NCBI RefSeq assembly: GCF_000247695.1
Contig: NW_004624747.1
Coordinates: 13,418,814-13,482,813 of the forward strand
Direction: 5' to 3'
Source: Heterocephalus glaber
Taxonomy: Eukaryota > Chordata > Mammalia > Rodentia > Bathyergidae
DNA length: 64,000 nt
In this document: positions 1-11,600 of the stretch, in pieces
How the letters are laid out: every line of letters begins with the position of its first letter
Position numbering within the stretch: position 1 is the stretch's first letter
Program-made: the position numbers and the translations under genes
Notes under the pieces: model-generated
What the model saw: the letters and a program-made list of their open reading frames with translations, nothing else
What the model was told of the DNA's origin: nothing
The model's database searches: none

Positions 1-969
1 TTTTCCTTTTAGCCTGGCCCAAAGTACCCTGGGGCTGCCCAGCCACCTGCCCTAGGCCAGCCTCCCAGCCCAAAGCCACTGCTGCTTCAAGCTCTTGTTC
101 CGACCAGGCCCAGCCTCAGGGTAGAGACTGGGATGCCCTAAGCACTGAGTTTTCAGAGAAAGCACCAGAAGTGAGGGTGTGTGGCCCCCTGGGGCTGTGG
201 ATCCCCACAAAGTGCATGTCACTGTCCGGTTATGATAGTGTTCCGGGCAGGACTTGGGGTCTTCGTACCCAGTCTGCCTTGTGTTCCCTCTAGTAGCTTG
301 CTTTGTCCCTCCTGCTCCACTGTCTCCCCTCAGAATTCCATGCAACCTCATTACACCCCAGTCTTCTCCCAGCTCTGCTTGGAAATTCCAAGACTGCACG
401 TTACCTTTGGTTACTCCCCATGGAAGGAAGCTGATGGGCCAATGGTGCCCTCTGGTGTTCAGCAGCACATGTTCCGCACGCCTTCCTTGCCCAGGCCCCC
501 TTCCTGGCCTCTGTCCCTGGATGGCTGGGGACTTCGTACCCAGCCTGCTGCCAGCCTTGAGACAGCCTGCCTGTCCCCCATATGCACAGGTTTTCTGGTC
601 TTATCCAGTGACCTTGATTTTCCCTGGAGAGGCAAAAAAGCTGCAGAGTCTAGGGTGGGTTCCTCCAAAAAGGGTGAGACTGCCCACGACAGCTTTCCAC
701 AAGGTGACTTGAATTGTGATGGTCTTAGGCCTGGGACCCTGGATCTTAGTGAAGTGATGATGGAGACCTGTGAGGTCTCCTGTGGCCCATTGAGGACTCC
801 AACTACTTCCAGGCAGAGTCCGGAATCAGTCCTCCTTGTCCACTGGAAGGGAGTGTGTGTTCCTGTTCTTACAGGGTTCTAGTGGTCTCTGACCAAAGCA
901 ACCTAACACCTTCCCTGGGTTAGGAATAGAAGAAATTTCTTCCTCCCTTCCTTCCTTTCTTTTTTTTTT

Positions 970-1112
970 TTGAGACAGGGTCTCACTATATAGTTCCGGC
1001 TGACGTTGAACTCACTGTATAGCCCAGGCTGGCCTTAAACTCATGGTGATCCTCCTGCCTCGGCCTCCTGAGTGCCTGGATTACAAGGATGCATCATCAT
1101 GCCTGGTTTGAA
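970..1112 (-). repeat. B1 SINE
   Basis: Reverse copy: T-run, gagacagggtctcac, then agcccaggctggcc and gcctcctgagtgc. Confidence 0.85.
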
Positions 1113-1149
1113 TATAAGGAATTTCTGAGCTTGCCCTCAGGCAGTTAGA

Positions 1150-1241
1150 GCTGGACAAAAGGCTCAGTGGTTCTGCCACCTGCCTCACAAGTCCAAGGTC
1201 CCGAGTTTGATCCCCAGTACCAAAAAAAAAAAAAAAAAAAA
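1150..1241 (+). repeat. ID-like tRNA-derived SINE
   Basis: Forward copy with ggctcagtggttctgcc, gtttgatccccagtacc and a long A tail; its 5' end is eroded. Confidence 0.85.
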
Positions 1242-1696
1242 GGCCATAGCTGTAGTTGAAATTTCAGGGAGTTCTCTGGGGTGGGGCTGTACCTGTGACT
1301 CTTTTGTGGCTGTCTTTACTCAAGCCAGGGGAGGAGTTTGCAGCTTGCAAGGAAACTTTGGCCCTTAACCATTTTGCAGCCTGTGGGGAAATGTCAGGCA
1401 TCTGCAGCTACAGGAATCCAAACTACAACTTAGTGTTTATGCCTGGCCTTCCTCCTATATTCCCTTCCCCACTCTTCCTTGAGCAGTTTGTAGGGAGTTT
1501 AGGGGTCAGTGACACCAACCCCTGTCCAGATCACCAGGCAAGACTAAGGAGGGAGAGCAAGAAGCCACACCAGAGATCCTATGCTTTTGTAGGTACCTGT
1601 TGGGATTCTCCTCTCAGGTAGACAATGGTTGGAGAAAACTGGAAAATGGTATGTCTTCTCCCTGACATCAACACATGCTACACTTTGTGCCAGAGT

Positions 1697-1791
1697 CTTT
1701 TTTTTTTTTTTTTTCCCGGTACCGGGGATCGAACTCGGGTCCTTGCGCTTACGCAGCAGGTGGTGAAACCACTGAGATAAATCCCTGGCCC
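1697..1791 (-). repeat. ID-like SINE
   Basis: Full reverse copy of the gcagcaggtggtgaaacc subtype. Confidence 0.9.
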
Positions 1792-2911
1792 TACACTTTG
1801 AATTTTACTTTATTACTATATTTTTCTCATCAGAATTGCCCTGTTCATGATTTGCCCATATTCTACCCAGAAAACACTGAGGAGGAGAAGTTGTATCTTG
1901 CAGCTTACTTACCCTTCTCCTTAAAGGAGGATCTTTTTCGGGATTTCACAAAGCAAGCCTCAATGCTTGCAGCTGTTTTCTATAAGCCTCATACCAGTGC
2001 TGTGGGGTGTCATTTGCCACAGCTTATTGAAGACACTGAGGCTCAGAGAGGATGGACAACTTGCTGTGGGGCACGTAGTAGATGGAGCTGAGACTTGAAT
2101 TCAGGTTTGGCTCACCTCTAGGACTAGCAGTCTCTTGTCTCTGTGACAAGAGACAGGAAGACTGCACCCTCCAACCAATTGTCTAACCAACAAAGGTATC
2201 CAGGCTGAAAACAGCCTATAGAAATCATGAACCAGAATCAACACCAGGCTTAGACTCACACCACAGGTGAGGAGCTCAGGGGATTTGGTGAGTGGGCAGC
2301 AGACTCCCTGGTGCAGAATGTTGAACAGAGAAAGTTGAGCCTGAGAGACCTGAGTTTGGGTCACTTGTTGCCTGCTCTGGGGAGTCCTCTGGAGCTTCCC
2401 AGGTATCTCTGCTGGAGATACAGGAGGAGGAACCCTGGCCCTGCTGGGTTGGGCAAAGGGGAAATGGGAACATCGAGTAAAGCCAAGGCAGCAGGTGTAG
2501 TCCTGCAGGGGCCACTGGGATTGGCTCTGGACATTGGTTCCTTTTCTACTGTTACCTAGACACACACTAACAATTCCTTCTAGTTCCAGTTTGCTGGAGA
2601 CAGGAAGCCAGATCTCCAAAGGACTGGAGGCAGAGCGGGCCAACTCAGAAGTAGGAAACCAGGACCAGGGGTCTTGGGCCTTGGTACAGGTGTCCCTTCT
2701 GACTATCTAGGCAGGAGTCTGTGGTAGATGTGGCTGGCCCTGGTGGTCAGGGCCGGCTTCTGGGAGAAGGTGTGGCCCCATAGGCCTGGATGAGGGCCTT
2801 GCTTCCTTCTCTCCTCTGGGTGGGAGTGGGGGTAGGGGGAACAGGGCCACAAGGAAGGATCATATTGGCAGCTTTCAAAGCTTGGGTCCCAGACATTCAG
2901 GACATTGAATT

Positions 2912-2999
2912 CTTTTTTTTTTTTTTGGTACTGGGGATCAAACTCAAGACCTTGCGCTTTCGAGGCAGGCTCAGTGCCACTGAGCTAAATCCCCGGCCC
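2912..2999 (-). repeat. ID-like SINE with target-site duplication
   Basis: Flanked by near-identical copies of aggacattgaattctt (about 2899 and 3000; one mismatch). Confidence 0.9.
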
Positions 3000-4270
3000 A
3001 GGAGATTGAATTCTTTAAATATGGCATTTTCTTGCAGTCACAGCAGCTTCTTACAGGCTGGGTACTTTGGGGCTTCTGAGGAGTTGTCCATGTCCTGAAA
3101 GTCATTGGCTTTGTTACCTGGGGCTAATGTCTCTATTTCCTCAATTCTAAAGGGAGGATCAAGATTCCAACCTTTTGTGTATTAGGAGGATTAACTGTGA
3201 CCATATATGTAAGTGCCTAGCACTGTACCTGTTACTAGTAAATGGCAGTAAAGCAGCCATTGCTTTTTGTTCAAGTTTATTGTCCCGAGGGTCAGGTATC
3301 AAGCAGGTCACCAGGGAGAGGAGAGTGAGCAAGTCTAGGAGCATGGCAGGCCGAGCTGGTTGCTGTCTGGGCTGTGGGGCTGTCAAGGGTCCCAGGAGGG
3401 AAAGAGTTCCCAGCTCTGACCCTCCAGCTCTACCTTTCTTGTCCCGAGACCATGGGGACCCAGGGGCTCCTTCTTGGCTGCCGGGTGCCGGGATAATGGA
3501 AGCTTGTGCACCAGGGCCAGTTAAGCTCCCCTGCTGCTGTTAAAAGCAGAGTAGTGGGGCCCTGGAGCCTCTGGGGCTGGGCTGCTTGCCAGGCTTCTGC
3601 AGAAACAGCCAGTGGAGCAGTCCTGCCCCTGGCTTGCCAAGGGGGTGGGGACCACTGCACTGGCTTCATTCCAGTTCCCACCTCCCTACACACCTTACCT
3701 CATAGCCTGGAGCTTCAGGAGGAGCATAGAGCTTGGGGTTCTGCTTCTTCTGCCTGGTGAGAAGGACAGGTGCCACCCCACAGGCCTCCTCTGACATGCA
3801 GGCTGAGAAAGCCTAGCTCTTGGAACCCTAGTTCAGTGAGGGCCAGGCGCTGCCGGGGCCTCTCCCCATGACGTGGGCCCCTCCCACCCCTTCTCGGTGG
3901 TGCCCTGTGGAGTCAGAGTTCCAGGCAAACATTCCTCAGTTGCACAAGCCAGCGGCCCAGCCCTGTTGGTAGGAGCACTGAGGCAAGGGCCCAACATCCA
4001 GAGGTAGGAGAGCCCTGAGGAGCAGCCTGGAGGAAGCCTCCAGAGCACCTTCAGCTTTGGTTTGGGGAGAAGAGAGCAGCTTTGGGAGCTGGTTCTCGGT
4101 CAGGCTGGTCTGGACTGGTGGCTTCCTGTCCTGAGGCTGGTCATTTCTCCCATGGGTGGGGCAGGAGCCCAGCACTCATTTGCTCTTGAGGTGTAGCCAG
4201 GCAGGGCACTGCTCCTGGACAGTTCCCAGGTGCCTGGCTCTCACTTGCTCCCTGCGTCTCCTCTTTGCAG

Positions 4271-4497
4271 ACGCCTTGCTGGCAGACTTGGAGTCCACTA
4301 CCTCCCACATCTCCAAACGGCCTGTGTTCTTGTCTGAGGAGGCCCCCTATTCCTACCCAACTGGAAACCACACCTACCAGGAGATCGCAGTGCCACCCCC
4401 GGTCCCTCCACCCCCGTCCAGTGAGGCCCTCAATGGCACCATCCTTGACCCCTTAGACCAGTGGCAGCCCAGCAGCTCCCGATTCACCCACCAGCAG
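4271..4497 (+). CDS. PXN: PXN coding exon 2 (LD1, Tyr31 region)
   Basis: The acceptor is ctctttgcag and the donor is cag|gtaagg. The exon enters in phase 1 and encodes residues 5-80. It holds the body of LD1 ([13 protein letters not shown]), the tyrosine motif PYSYP that corresponds to the Tyr31 phosphosite, and the proline-rich segment [10 protein letters not shown], a potential SH3 ligand. It ends in HQQ at a codon boundary. Confidence 0.96.
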
Positions 4498-7400
4498 GTA
4501 AGGTGGGGACAGGGGTTGGGAAATCTCTAGAGGTGTGGGGACAAGGTGCAGAAGGAGCTTATCTGGCAGGGGGTTGTGGAAACCAGCAGAAGAATGCGAT
4601 TGGGAGAATGGATTGGGGAACTTGGCTGTCCCCAACCAGATGCTGCTCCTCCCACCCACCCTGTGAGCGGGGCAGTGACCAAGAATTAATCACCAGTGTC
4701 CTAGCCCGATGGTGGAAATTCCCTGGTGAGACTGGTGGCTATGAGCAGAAGCCACTTGGGGGGTGACTCGGGCTGCTCCTGTCCACCATTCTTCCCCTCC
4801 CCTTGGGACAGTTCTTTGAGCACTCTCCTTCCTGCAGCCTCCATCCCCGTCACCTGTGTACGGCTCCAGGGCCAAAACTTCCAGTGCCTCCAACCCCCAG
4901 GACGGGGTCAGCTCTCCGTGCTCCCGAGTCGGTGAGGAGGAGCACGTCTACAGGTACAGCCACAGCCTCTCCCTACTGCTTGGTCAGGGCAGGAGGTTGC
5001 TGAGGCTGGGGACCGGGCATAGTAATGGGTCCTCAAGGGATGCTACCTTCAGGGTCATTGGTTTAACCTAAAGAAGTCCCGGAGGCTCCTGGTCAGTTAA
5101 CTGGCCTATCTGCCATCTCTGTATAGTGGATACCCTGGGCTGTCATGGCTTCTCCGTGTGGTTGAGAAACTGAAGCAAGACTTCCTTCCTCCCCTCTCCT
5201 TACCACATACCTTTCCTGCTCTCTGGCCTCTTGCTGAAGGAGACATCATAACCCCTCCATCTGATATTCCTTAGAATTTGAGGGCCACCAAGCCAGTGGA
5301 AGGCTGAAGCACCTCTCTCACTGAATTCTTTCTGTTGCTTCTCTTAAGCTTCCCCAACAAGCAGAAGTCAGCTGAGCCTTCACCTACCGTAATGAGCTCT
5401 TCCCTGGGCAGCAACCTTTCTGAACTTGATCGTCTGCTGTTGGAACTGAATGCCGTGCAGCACAATTCTCCAGGCTTCCCTGCAGGTGGGATTGGGTTTC
5501 CAGGCCCACATGCTGGCCTCCAGGTCCCTGGAGGGCTCAAGGGCTGAGCATCCTCTCTTTCTCCTTCTCTCCAAGATGAGGCCAACTCAAGCCTCCCACT
5601 GCTTGGGGCCCTGAGCCCTCAATGTGGCATTCCAGAGAATAACAGCCCCGTGGGGGGCAAAGTTGGGCCCCCGACAAAAGAGAAACCCAAGCGGAACGGT
5701 GCCCGGGGCCTAGAGGATGTGCGGCCCAGCGTGGAGAGCCTCTTGGATGAATTGGAGAGCTCCGTGCCCAGCCCTGTGTGAGTATCACTAGGCTCTTCCT
5801 GGGCTGTGGAAGGTTTGGCCCAGCCAGGCCCAGGTTCCAGCATCTGTCCAGTCCACTCTCCCTAGTGTCATCCATACCCCTGTGGCTTTTGTTTGCCAGG
5901 CCCTGGGGCCACAGTGGTGACTTGAATAAACACCATCCCTGCTTTCATGTCTATCTCCTTTTATTTTTTTGGTACCGGGGATCGAACTCAGGACCTTGTG
6001 CTTGCGAAGCAGGCGGCAGCAGCACTGAGCTAAATCCCCAGCCCACCATCCCTGCTTTCAGCTATCCAATAGCAGTCAGAAAAAGCAGACAGTAACTGGG
6101 TTTTGTAGCATACACTTGAAATTCCATCACTTGGGAGGCTGAGGCAGGAGGATTGCAACATAGTAAAACCTTGTCTCCAAAAAAAGGGGCAGACATTGTA
6201 CGTGCACACCTGTAGTTTAGTGGCTGTTAGCACAGCCTTTGCAGCCACATAGTAAGGCTCTGCCAGTTACTACATGCCAGTTCTTAAGCCTTAGTTTTCC
6301 TGTCTATAAGATGGGATCAGCAGATAAGGGATAATGGGGATAAGACTACCTACTTCAATAGAGGTAAAACCAAATAGTACACGTAAGGCAATTAGAATGG
6401 TTTCTGGCTCATAGCTCCTGTTACTCATGGGAAATAATGTTAGCTCTTACTAGTGTTACCATGTCACAGTGGTAATCTCACATCTATACGCTGTGGTGAG
6501 GGACACACATGGGGTGCCCGGGGATGGAAAGAGGTAAGCTTTCATCTGGGCTGGAAGCACAGCAGTCTTCGTAGGAGAGGTGGCATTTAAACTGCCATGT
6601 GTTCTCCCGGGTCAGCTCACCTCAGGGCACTGCCCCCTGATGACAGCCCTTTCCCAGTGATGGTTCCCTCCGAAAGCCTGGATGAGGGGGGCTTCCCAGG
6701 GTTGGAGGTATTGGGTGTCAGACCCTATCCCCTGTAGAGCCCAGGGCTGCTTTCTGGGCTCTGAGCTGATCCCACATCTACCCTGCAGCCCCGCCATCAC
6801 TGTGAACCAGGGCGAGATGAGCAGCCCACAGCGAATCACCTCCAGCCAGCAGCAGACTCGTATCTCGGCCTCCTCTGCCACCAGGGAGCTGGATGAGCTG
6901 ATGGCCTCGCTGTCAGATTTTAAGGTGCCCCGTGGCCCCTCTGTCTTCCCTGCCATGCCCACTCCCTCATCTTTCTCCTCTTTTACCTCAGTGTGAGTAC
7001 CTGGACCTTGGTCCCTCAGTGTATGGATGCCTTGCCCTGAGTTGGGGACCTTGCAATGTCAGGATAGCAGTTTGGGGGGGCAGTGTGGGGGATTGAGTTG
7101 CCTCAGTAGCCAGTGGAGGTGGAGAAGCCAAAGAAGCACTCTGCTGGGACATTCCTTCCTCCTCGGGCGCTCCCAGCCACCCAGGTCCAGGGTGTCAGGA
7201 GGCTTACACTGGGACAAAGGGCTCTGTGTTGGTGGCTGCTCTCGCTGGGGGAGGGCGTGCTCTGCCGGGCCATGTGGGACTCCGGATCCCATGCCTGAGA
7301 GGTCACTTGCCCGGGAGCTCCATCTCCCACGCTAGCTCTTCAACATGACCTCTTTCTTTCTCTCTGACAATTGAATCCACAGCCTTCCCTTGCCAGCCTC

Positions 7401-10400
7401 CTCCCATTCTTATCTCCCCCTCCAGGGCCTGGCCACTGGGCCTCAGAGGTCCTATGACCCCTGTCTGTGAGAAACCTAACCTGTCAGCCCACTGGGCTGG
7501 TCCTGCATTAGGTCCCCCTCCTCTTTGGGGCCTCCCCGGTCCTGCCAGCTGGCCATGTGTTATTGAGTGGATGCAGTGCCTGGACGGGGATTGATATTGA
7601 CAGAATTCTCCAGTAGTTGTCCACTGTACCTCCACGTGGGTCAGCCAGTGACCGTCGGGGCATGACTTTGGGAATATGAGAAGGGGACCAAGTAGGCAGT
7701 ATATTCTTGGTCCTGATGGTGCCTCCTGCTTCTTTTTTGCTTGAGGGTTCACTGTGGAGGGTGGGAGCTTGGCTAGGGTGGAGGGTTGAGCCTGGGCTTG
7801 TGTGCCACGGTTCTGAGCAGCTAGTGAGAGGTGAAAAGATGGATTCAGGCTTTGGCCTCAGGGATCCCTGGTTTGTTTCCCTTATGTGGGATTCTTTCTG
7901 AGACAGCCTGTGTCCAGATGCCCAGTGAGGGGAAGCTGCACTGCTTCTGTCCGTGCTCCCAGAATAAGGTCTCAAGGACACAGGAAAGCTGGGGTTGTCC
8001 AAGAGGGTCAGGGCTGAGAGTTGAGCCAGTGTCCGAGTATAGAGCAGCTGCCTGGGTTGACTTCTTCATGATTTGTGCCTGATGCTGACCTCCCTTGTCA
8101 CCGCTCTCCCTGTTGCTTGCCTTACTTTAGTCTTCTCTTTCATATCGACTTTGGGTTACCCTACAGGGGTGACTTCATGGCTGCTTTCTGTTGCCTGGGT
8201 TTCATGAGGGCCAAGGATGTAAAGCCCAGGAAAGGGTTTTTTTTTGTTTTTTTGTTTTAGGAAAGGGTTTTTTGAGTCTGAGTCTTTTCAAGGCTCAGTC
8301 CCCATGCTTCAGCTTTGTAACATTTGGGTTGGTATGGATGGTGGCTCTCCAAGCCCTAAGCTGAGCCTATCCCTTGCTGTGAGCATCCTTCCTTACTTCT
8401 CCCCATCTCTCTCTCTCTTCCCCCGTTTCCTTTTGTCTTTCTCCTCCAGACCAGCTCCTCTGCTGTGGCCCTGAGCTCCTCAGGGCTGTTTCCTGTCTCA
8501 CGTCCATCTCCAGCCCATACCCTTCCTGGTCCTCCTTCTCCAGCTCCTCTTGTGCCTTTTGTATTCCTGCCTTCCACCTCTAAATGCTCCCCTCAAGGCC
8601 AAGGCCATACCCCAGAGGTCCTCTGCACTGAGGAAAATAGACGGGGCCTCCTACTTCCTGTGGCCCCCAGCTGGCTTGATTTGGCTGGCCTTGGGGTGAC
8701 GTCTGACACCTATAATTCAAAGTCTCCCTCTGCAGAGGTTTCTCCAGGGTCATTAGGTGCAGAGGGCCAGGCTCCAGTTAGGAGGGACCTTCTGAATCCT
8801 GCGAGTGAGCCCTCTATGGCTTCCCTTTGCCACACTCCACCTTCTGTTGGGAACACAGTCTCCCAGGAGCCTGGAGACCCTAAAGGGCCACAGGGTGACC
8901 CTTTGTGTCCAGAGGATGCTGTGGTTGCCACTTGGAAGTGGCCAAGGGCTTTGGAGCCATCCAGCCTTGAGACTACCTATGGAGCTGCTTGCAGCTTTCA
9001 GGAAGTAATGGAGCCAGCTGTTGAGACTGTGGATTGTCAGGCCATCTTCTCAGATACCTGGAATTTCGAAAAGGATTGTGGCCTGCAGAAGAGGGCAAGG
9101 CCAGAGCCAGGGGGGCTGGAAAGCAGCTGCCCTGCCCCAGCCAACAAGGAGCAGTTGGGTGAAGCGAGGCCCAGGAGGGGAAGCCTGGTGGTGCTGGGCC
9201 AGGGACCTGAGACCCCAAGGAGCCCAGAAGGTACCCCTGAAGCTGCTGCTGAGGCCAGGAAGGAACAGCCGGAGCTTCCACATGCCATGGGCGCACCCAG
9301 CACTACAGAGAGGATTTCCACCTCCGGCCAGGCAGGCGCCCGCTCGTGAAGCCACTAGGCATGGCCCTAGTGGGCCTGAGTGTGGGCCCTTCCTGCTAAC
9401 TGCATGTAGCCTACACTGCACGCATGTCTGCCTGGGCAGAAAGTACTAGGCACCTGTGGCCTGCAACCCTGATGACCAGTGCTTGGCAGTGGATTCTGTG
9501 GGGCAGCAGAGCTCCCTGGGCCCTGACATTGCCCATAGTGATGACTCACCTGTTACTCATTTAAGGATTTTCCCTTCAGATGAGCTGTCCTTGACATTCT
9601 GATGTGCAGAATGCTTAAAAGCATGGACTTTGAAACCACATAGACCTAGACACAAACCTCACTGCCAACACTTGCTGCCTAGGTGACCTTGGGCAACCAC
9701 CTCAGCCTCAGTTTCTCATCTTTAAAATGGGAATAAATTTTTTTTTTTTGGTACTGGGGATCGAACTCAGGTCCTTGTGCTTGCAAGGCAGGCAGTGGAA
9801 CCACTGAGCTAAATCCCCAGCCCTAAATGGGAATAATTTTAAAAAATAAAATGGGAATAATAATAGACCATTGTCCACCAAGGTTGTCTGAGGATGAAAT
9901 GAGATAATTACTAGAAAGTATGTGGAACACAGCCCATGGTTCCTCAGTAAGCCATGCCTGCTGTTACTGTGATTATTATTTGCTTCTTGCTGGATTAAAA
10001 CTTTATGGCTTTCCCCAAAACAGCAGAGGAGCTCAAAACACTGCAAGAAAATAGCTTGTAATATAAAAAAGAAAAAAAACCGGTTAAAAGATTCACTGAG
10101 CTGGGCGTGGCAATATGCCTCTGTGAACCTATGATCCCAGCTACTGGAGAGGCTGAGGCAGGAGTATTGCAAGTTCAAGACCAGCCTGGCCAACTTAGTA
10201 AACTTTGTTTCCCCCTGCAAAAAAATTGCCAAGAAGAAAAGTCTGTATATTTTTATCATAAATCAGAGGAAAGAGCTTCTTGCGCTGTCAAGAGCATCTA
10301 CTTACATCCTTGTCCTCTGAAATAATTTATGTGATAACCCTATGAAATAAGCCAAGAAAATCCTGTTATCCCACGGTAAGGATGGAGAAGCTTCAGCTCC

Positions 10401-11562
10401 TGGAAGTTAAGTGTCTTGCCCAAGGTCAGGGGCCAGCTTGGAGGTGCCAGCCCAGCCACCCAAGGGCTCATTTTGTGGCCTGTACCCAAGCCAGTGTCAT
10501 CTGCCTTTTGTTTCCACCCACCTTGGCTTGGCTTTTTCTCTGGTGCTTGTGTTCTGCCCTCCCTTCCCCTGGGACACCTGAGTGTGGACTGAGCAGCATT
10601 GTGCCCAGTCCACAGTAGGAAGGTGACAGCTTCCCCCTCCACCCCCAGATCCATTCTGTGATCAGGAGGAGCCGGGAGACGGGCCACGCGCACCCCATGT
10701 CCCGGGAGCCCTCCCCTCGCCGCCGGCTGGACCCCGCCACCCTGAGCAGGACCCCACCCCAGGAGCAGCTCATCGCAGAGCTGCAGGGCCGGCTGGGTAT
10801 CCAGCCGGAGGCGGAGGAGGCAGCAGGGCCAGCCGGGGCTTCTGCTCAGGACTGGCTGACCGAGGGCATCGTCATCACTGTGCAGCCTCGTGGGCGGAGG
10901 GCTGGGGGGCAGCTGGTAGAGAAGGTAGTCAGGGCCCGGGTGCAGGTGTCCAGATGCCTCCTCGGCCTCAGTGCTGGCTGCAGGAGAGATCTGGGGGTGG
11001 AGGGGCGGATTTTTGTATCCTGTGACCTTGTCAGACTGGCTTCACTTTCGATGCCAGAGTGGGAAGGCCCAGGAGCCTGGGGGTATCACCTTCCTTGTGC
11101 TCACTGAGTGGATGACTTCTTCTGTCTTCCTCATCTCTCTCCCTGCTCTCTTCTTCCCAGGTTGTCTTCCCTCCTGACTCTCCCATTCCCCTGAGAAGAA
11201 CCATCTCTGTTCTGGCTCCTCCTGTCCCTTCTCTCCAGCATCACCGAGACGCCTTGGCCAGCAGCTCTTCTCCCCTGCCCAGCTTGCCCACTCCCTCCCA
11301 CCTGGGGCCCTCAGTCTCCACCCATGGGTCCCCAGGGGTCCAGAGTGCAGGGGAAGAGTCCCATGATGAGGATGGGCAGGGCTGCAGCTTACCCACTCCT
11401 ACACCCCACACTGTGAAATCTGTAGGCTGCCAGACCGATGAGGACCCACTCTTCCCCCCGATGCAGGCAGGCCTCCCAGGGGCCCCAACACCAGCCCTCC
11501 CTGTCCCCTGTCCCCTCTCCCAGTGCCTGAGCTGACCCCCAATTCTGCATGTTCATGTGCAT

Positions 11563-11600
<38 letters not shown>

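Larger units (their letters stand above)
1..4270 (+). other. 3' part of PXN intron 1
   Basis: There is no start codon context matching paxillin exon 1, so that exon lies upstream. It contains a B1 (about 970-1112), ID-like SINEs (1150-1241, 1697-1791, 2912-2999), MIR fossils (about 2010-2100 and 3120-3260) and otherwise unique sequence. Open frames of 60-230 codons here show no recognisable protein. Confidence 0.8.
9350..10648 (+). other. PXN intron between cassettes A and B
   Basis: No exon was seen. It carries an ID-like SINE (reverse, 9738-9823), a B1 (+, about 10099-10215) and a MIR fossil (about 10320-10440), followed by a CT-rich acceptor tract. Confidence 0.6.

Noticed and set aside
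181..882. Open frame of 233 codons on + in PXN intron 1
   Set aside because: Low-complexity, Pro/Ser/Cys-rich text with no splice context, no domain and a non-ATG-like start; typical of GC-rich intron sequence.
6925..6992. Extension of PXN exon 6 to the strong GTGAGT at 6993
   Set aside because: The extra 68 nt would shift the frame into all downstream exons and meet stops, so at most it gives a truncated form; no positive evidence.
9708..10259. Reverse-strand open frame of 183 codons
   Set aside because: It runs through an ID-like SINE and a B1; the protein is translated repeat sequence.
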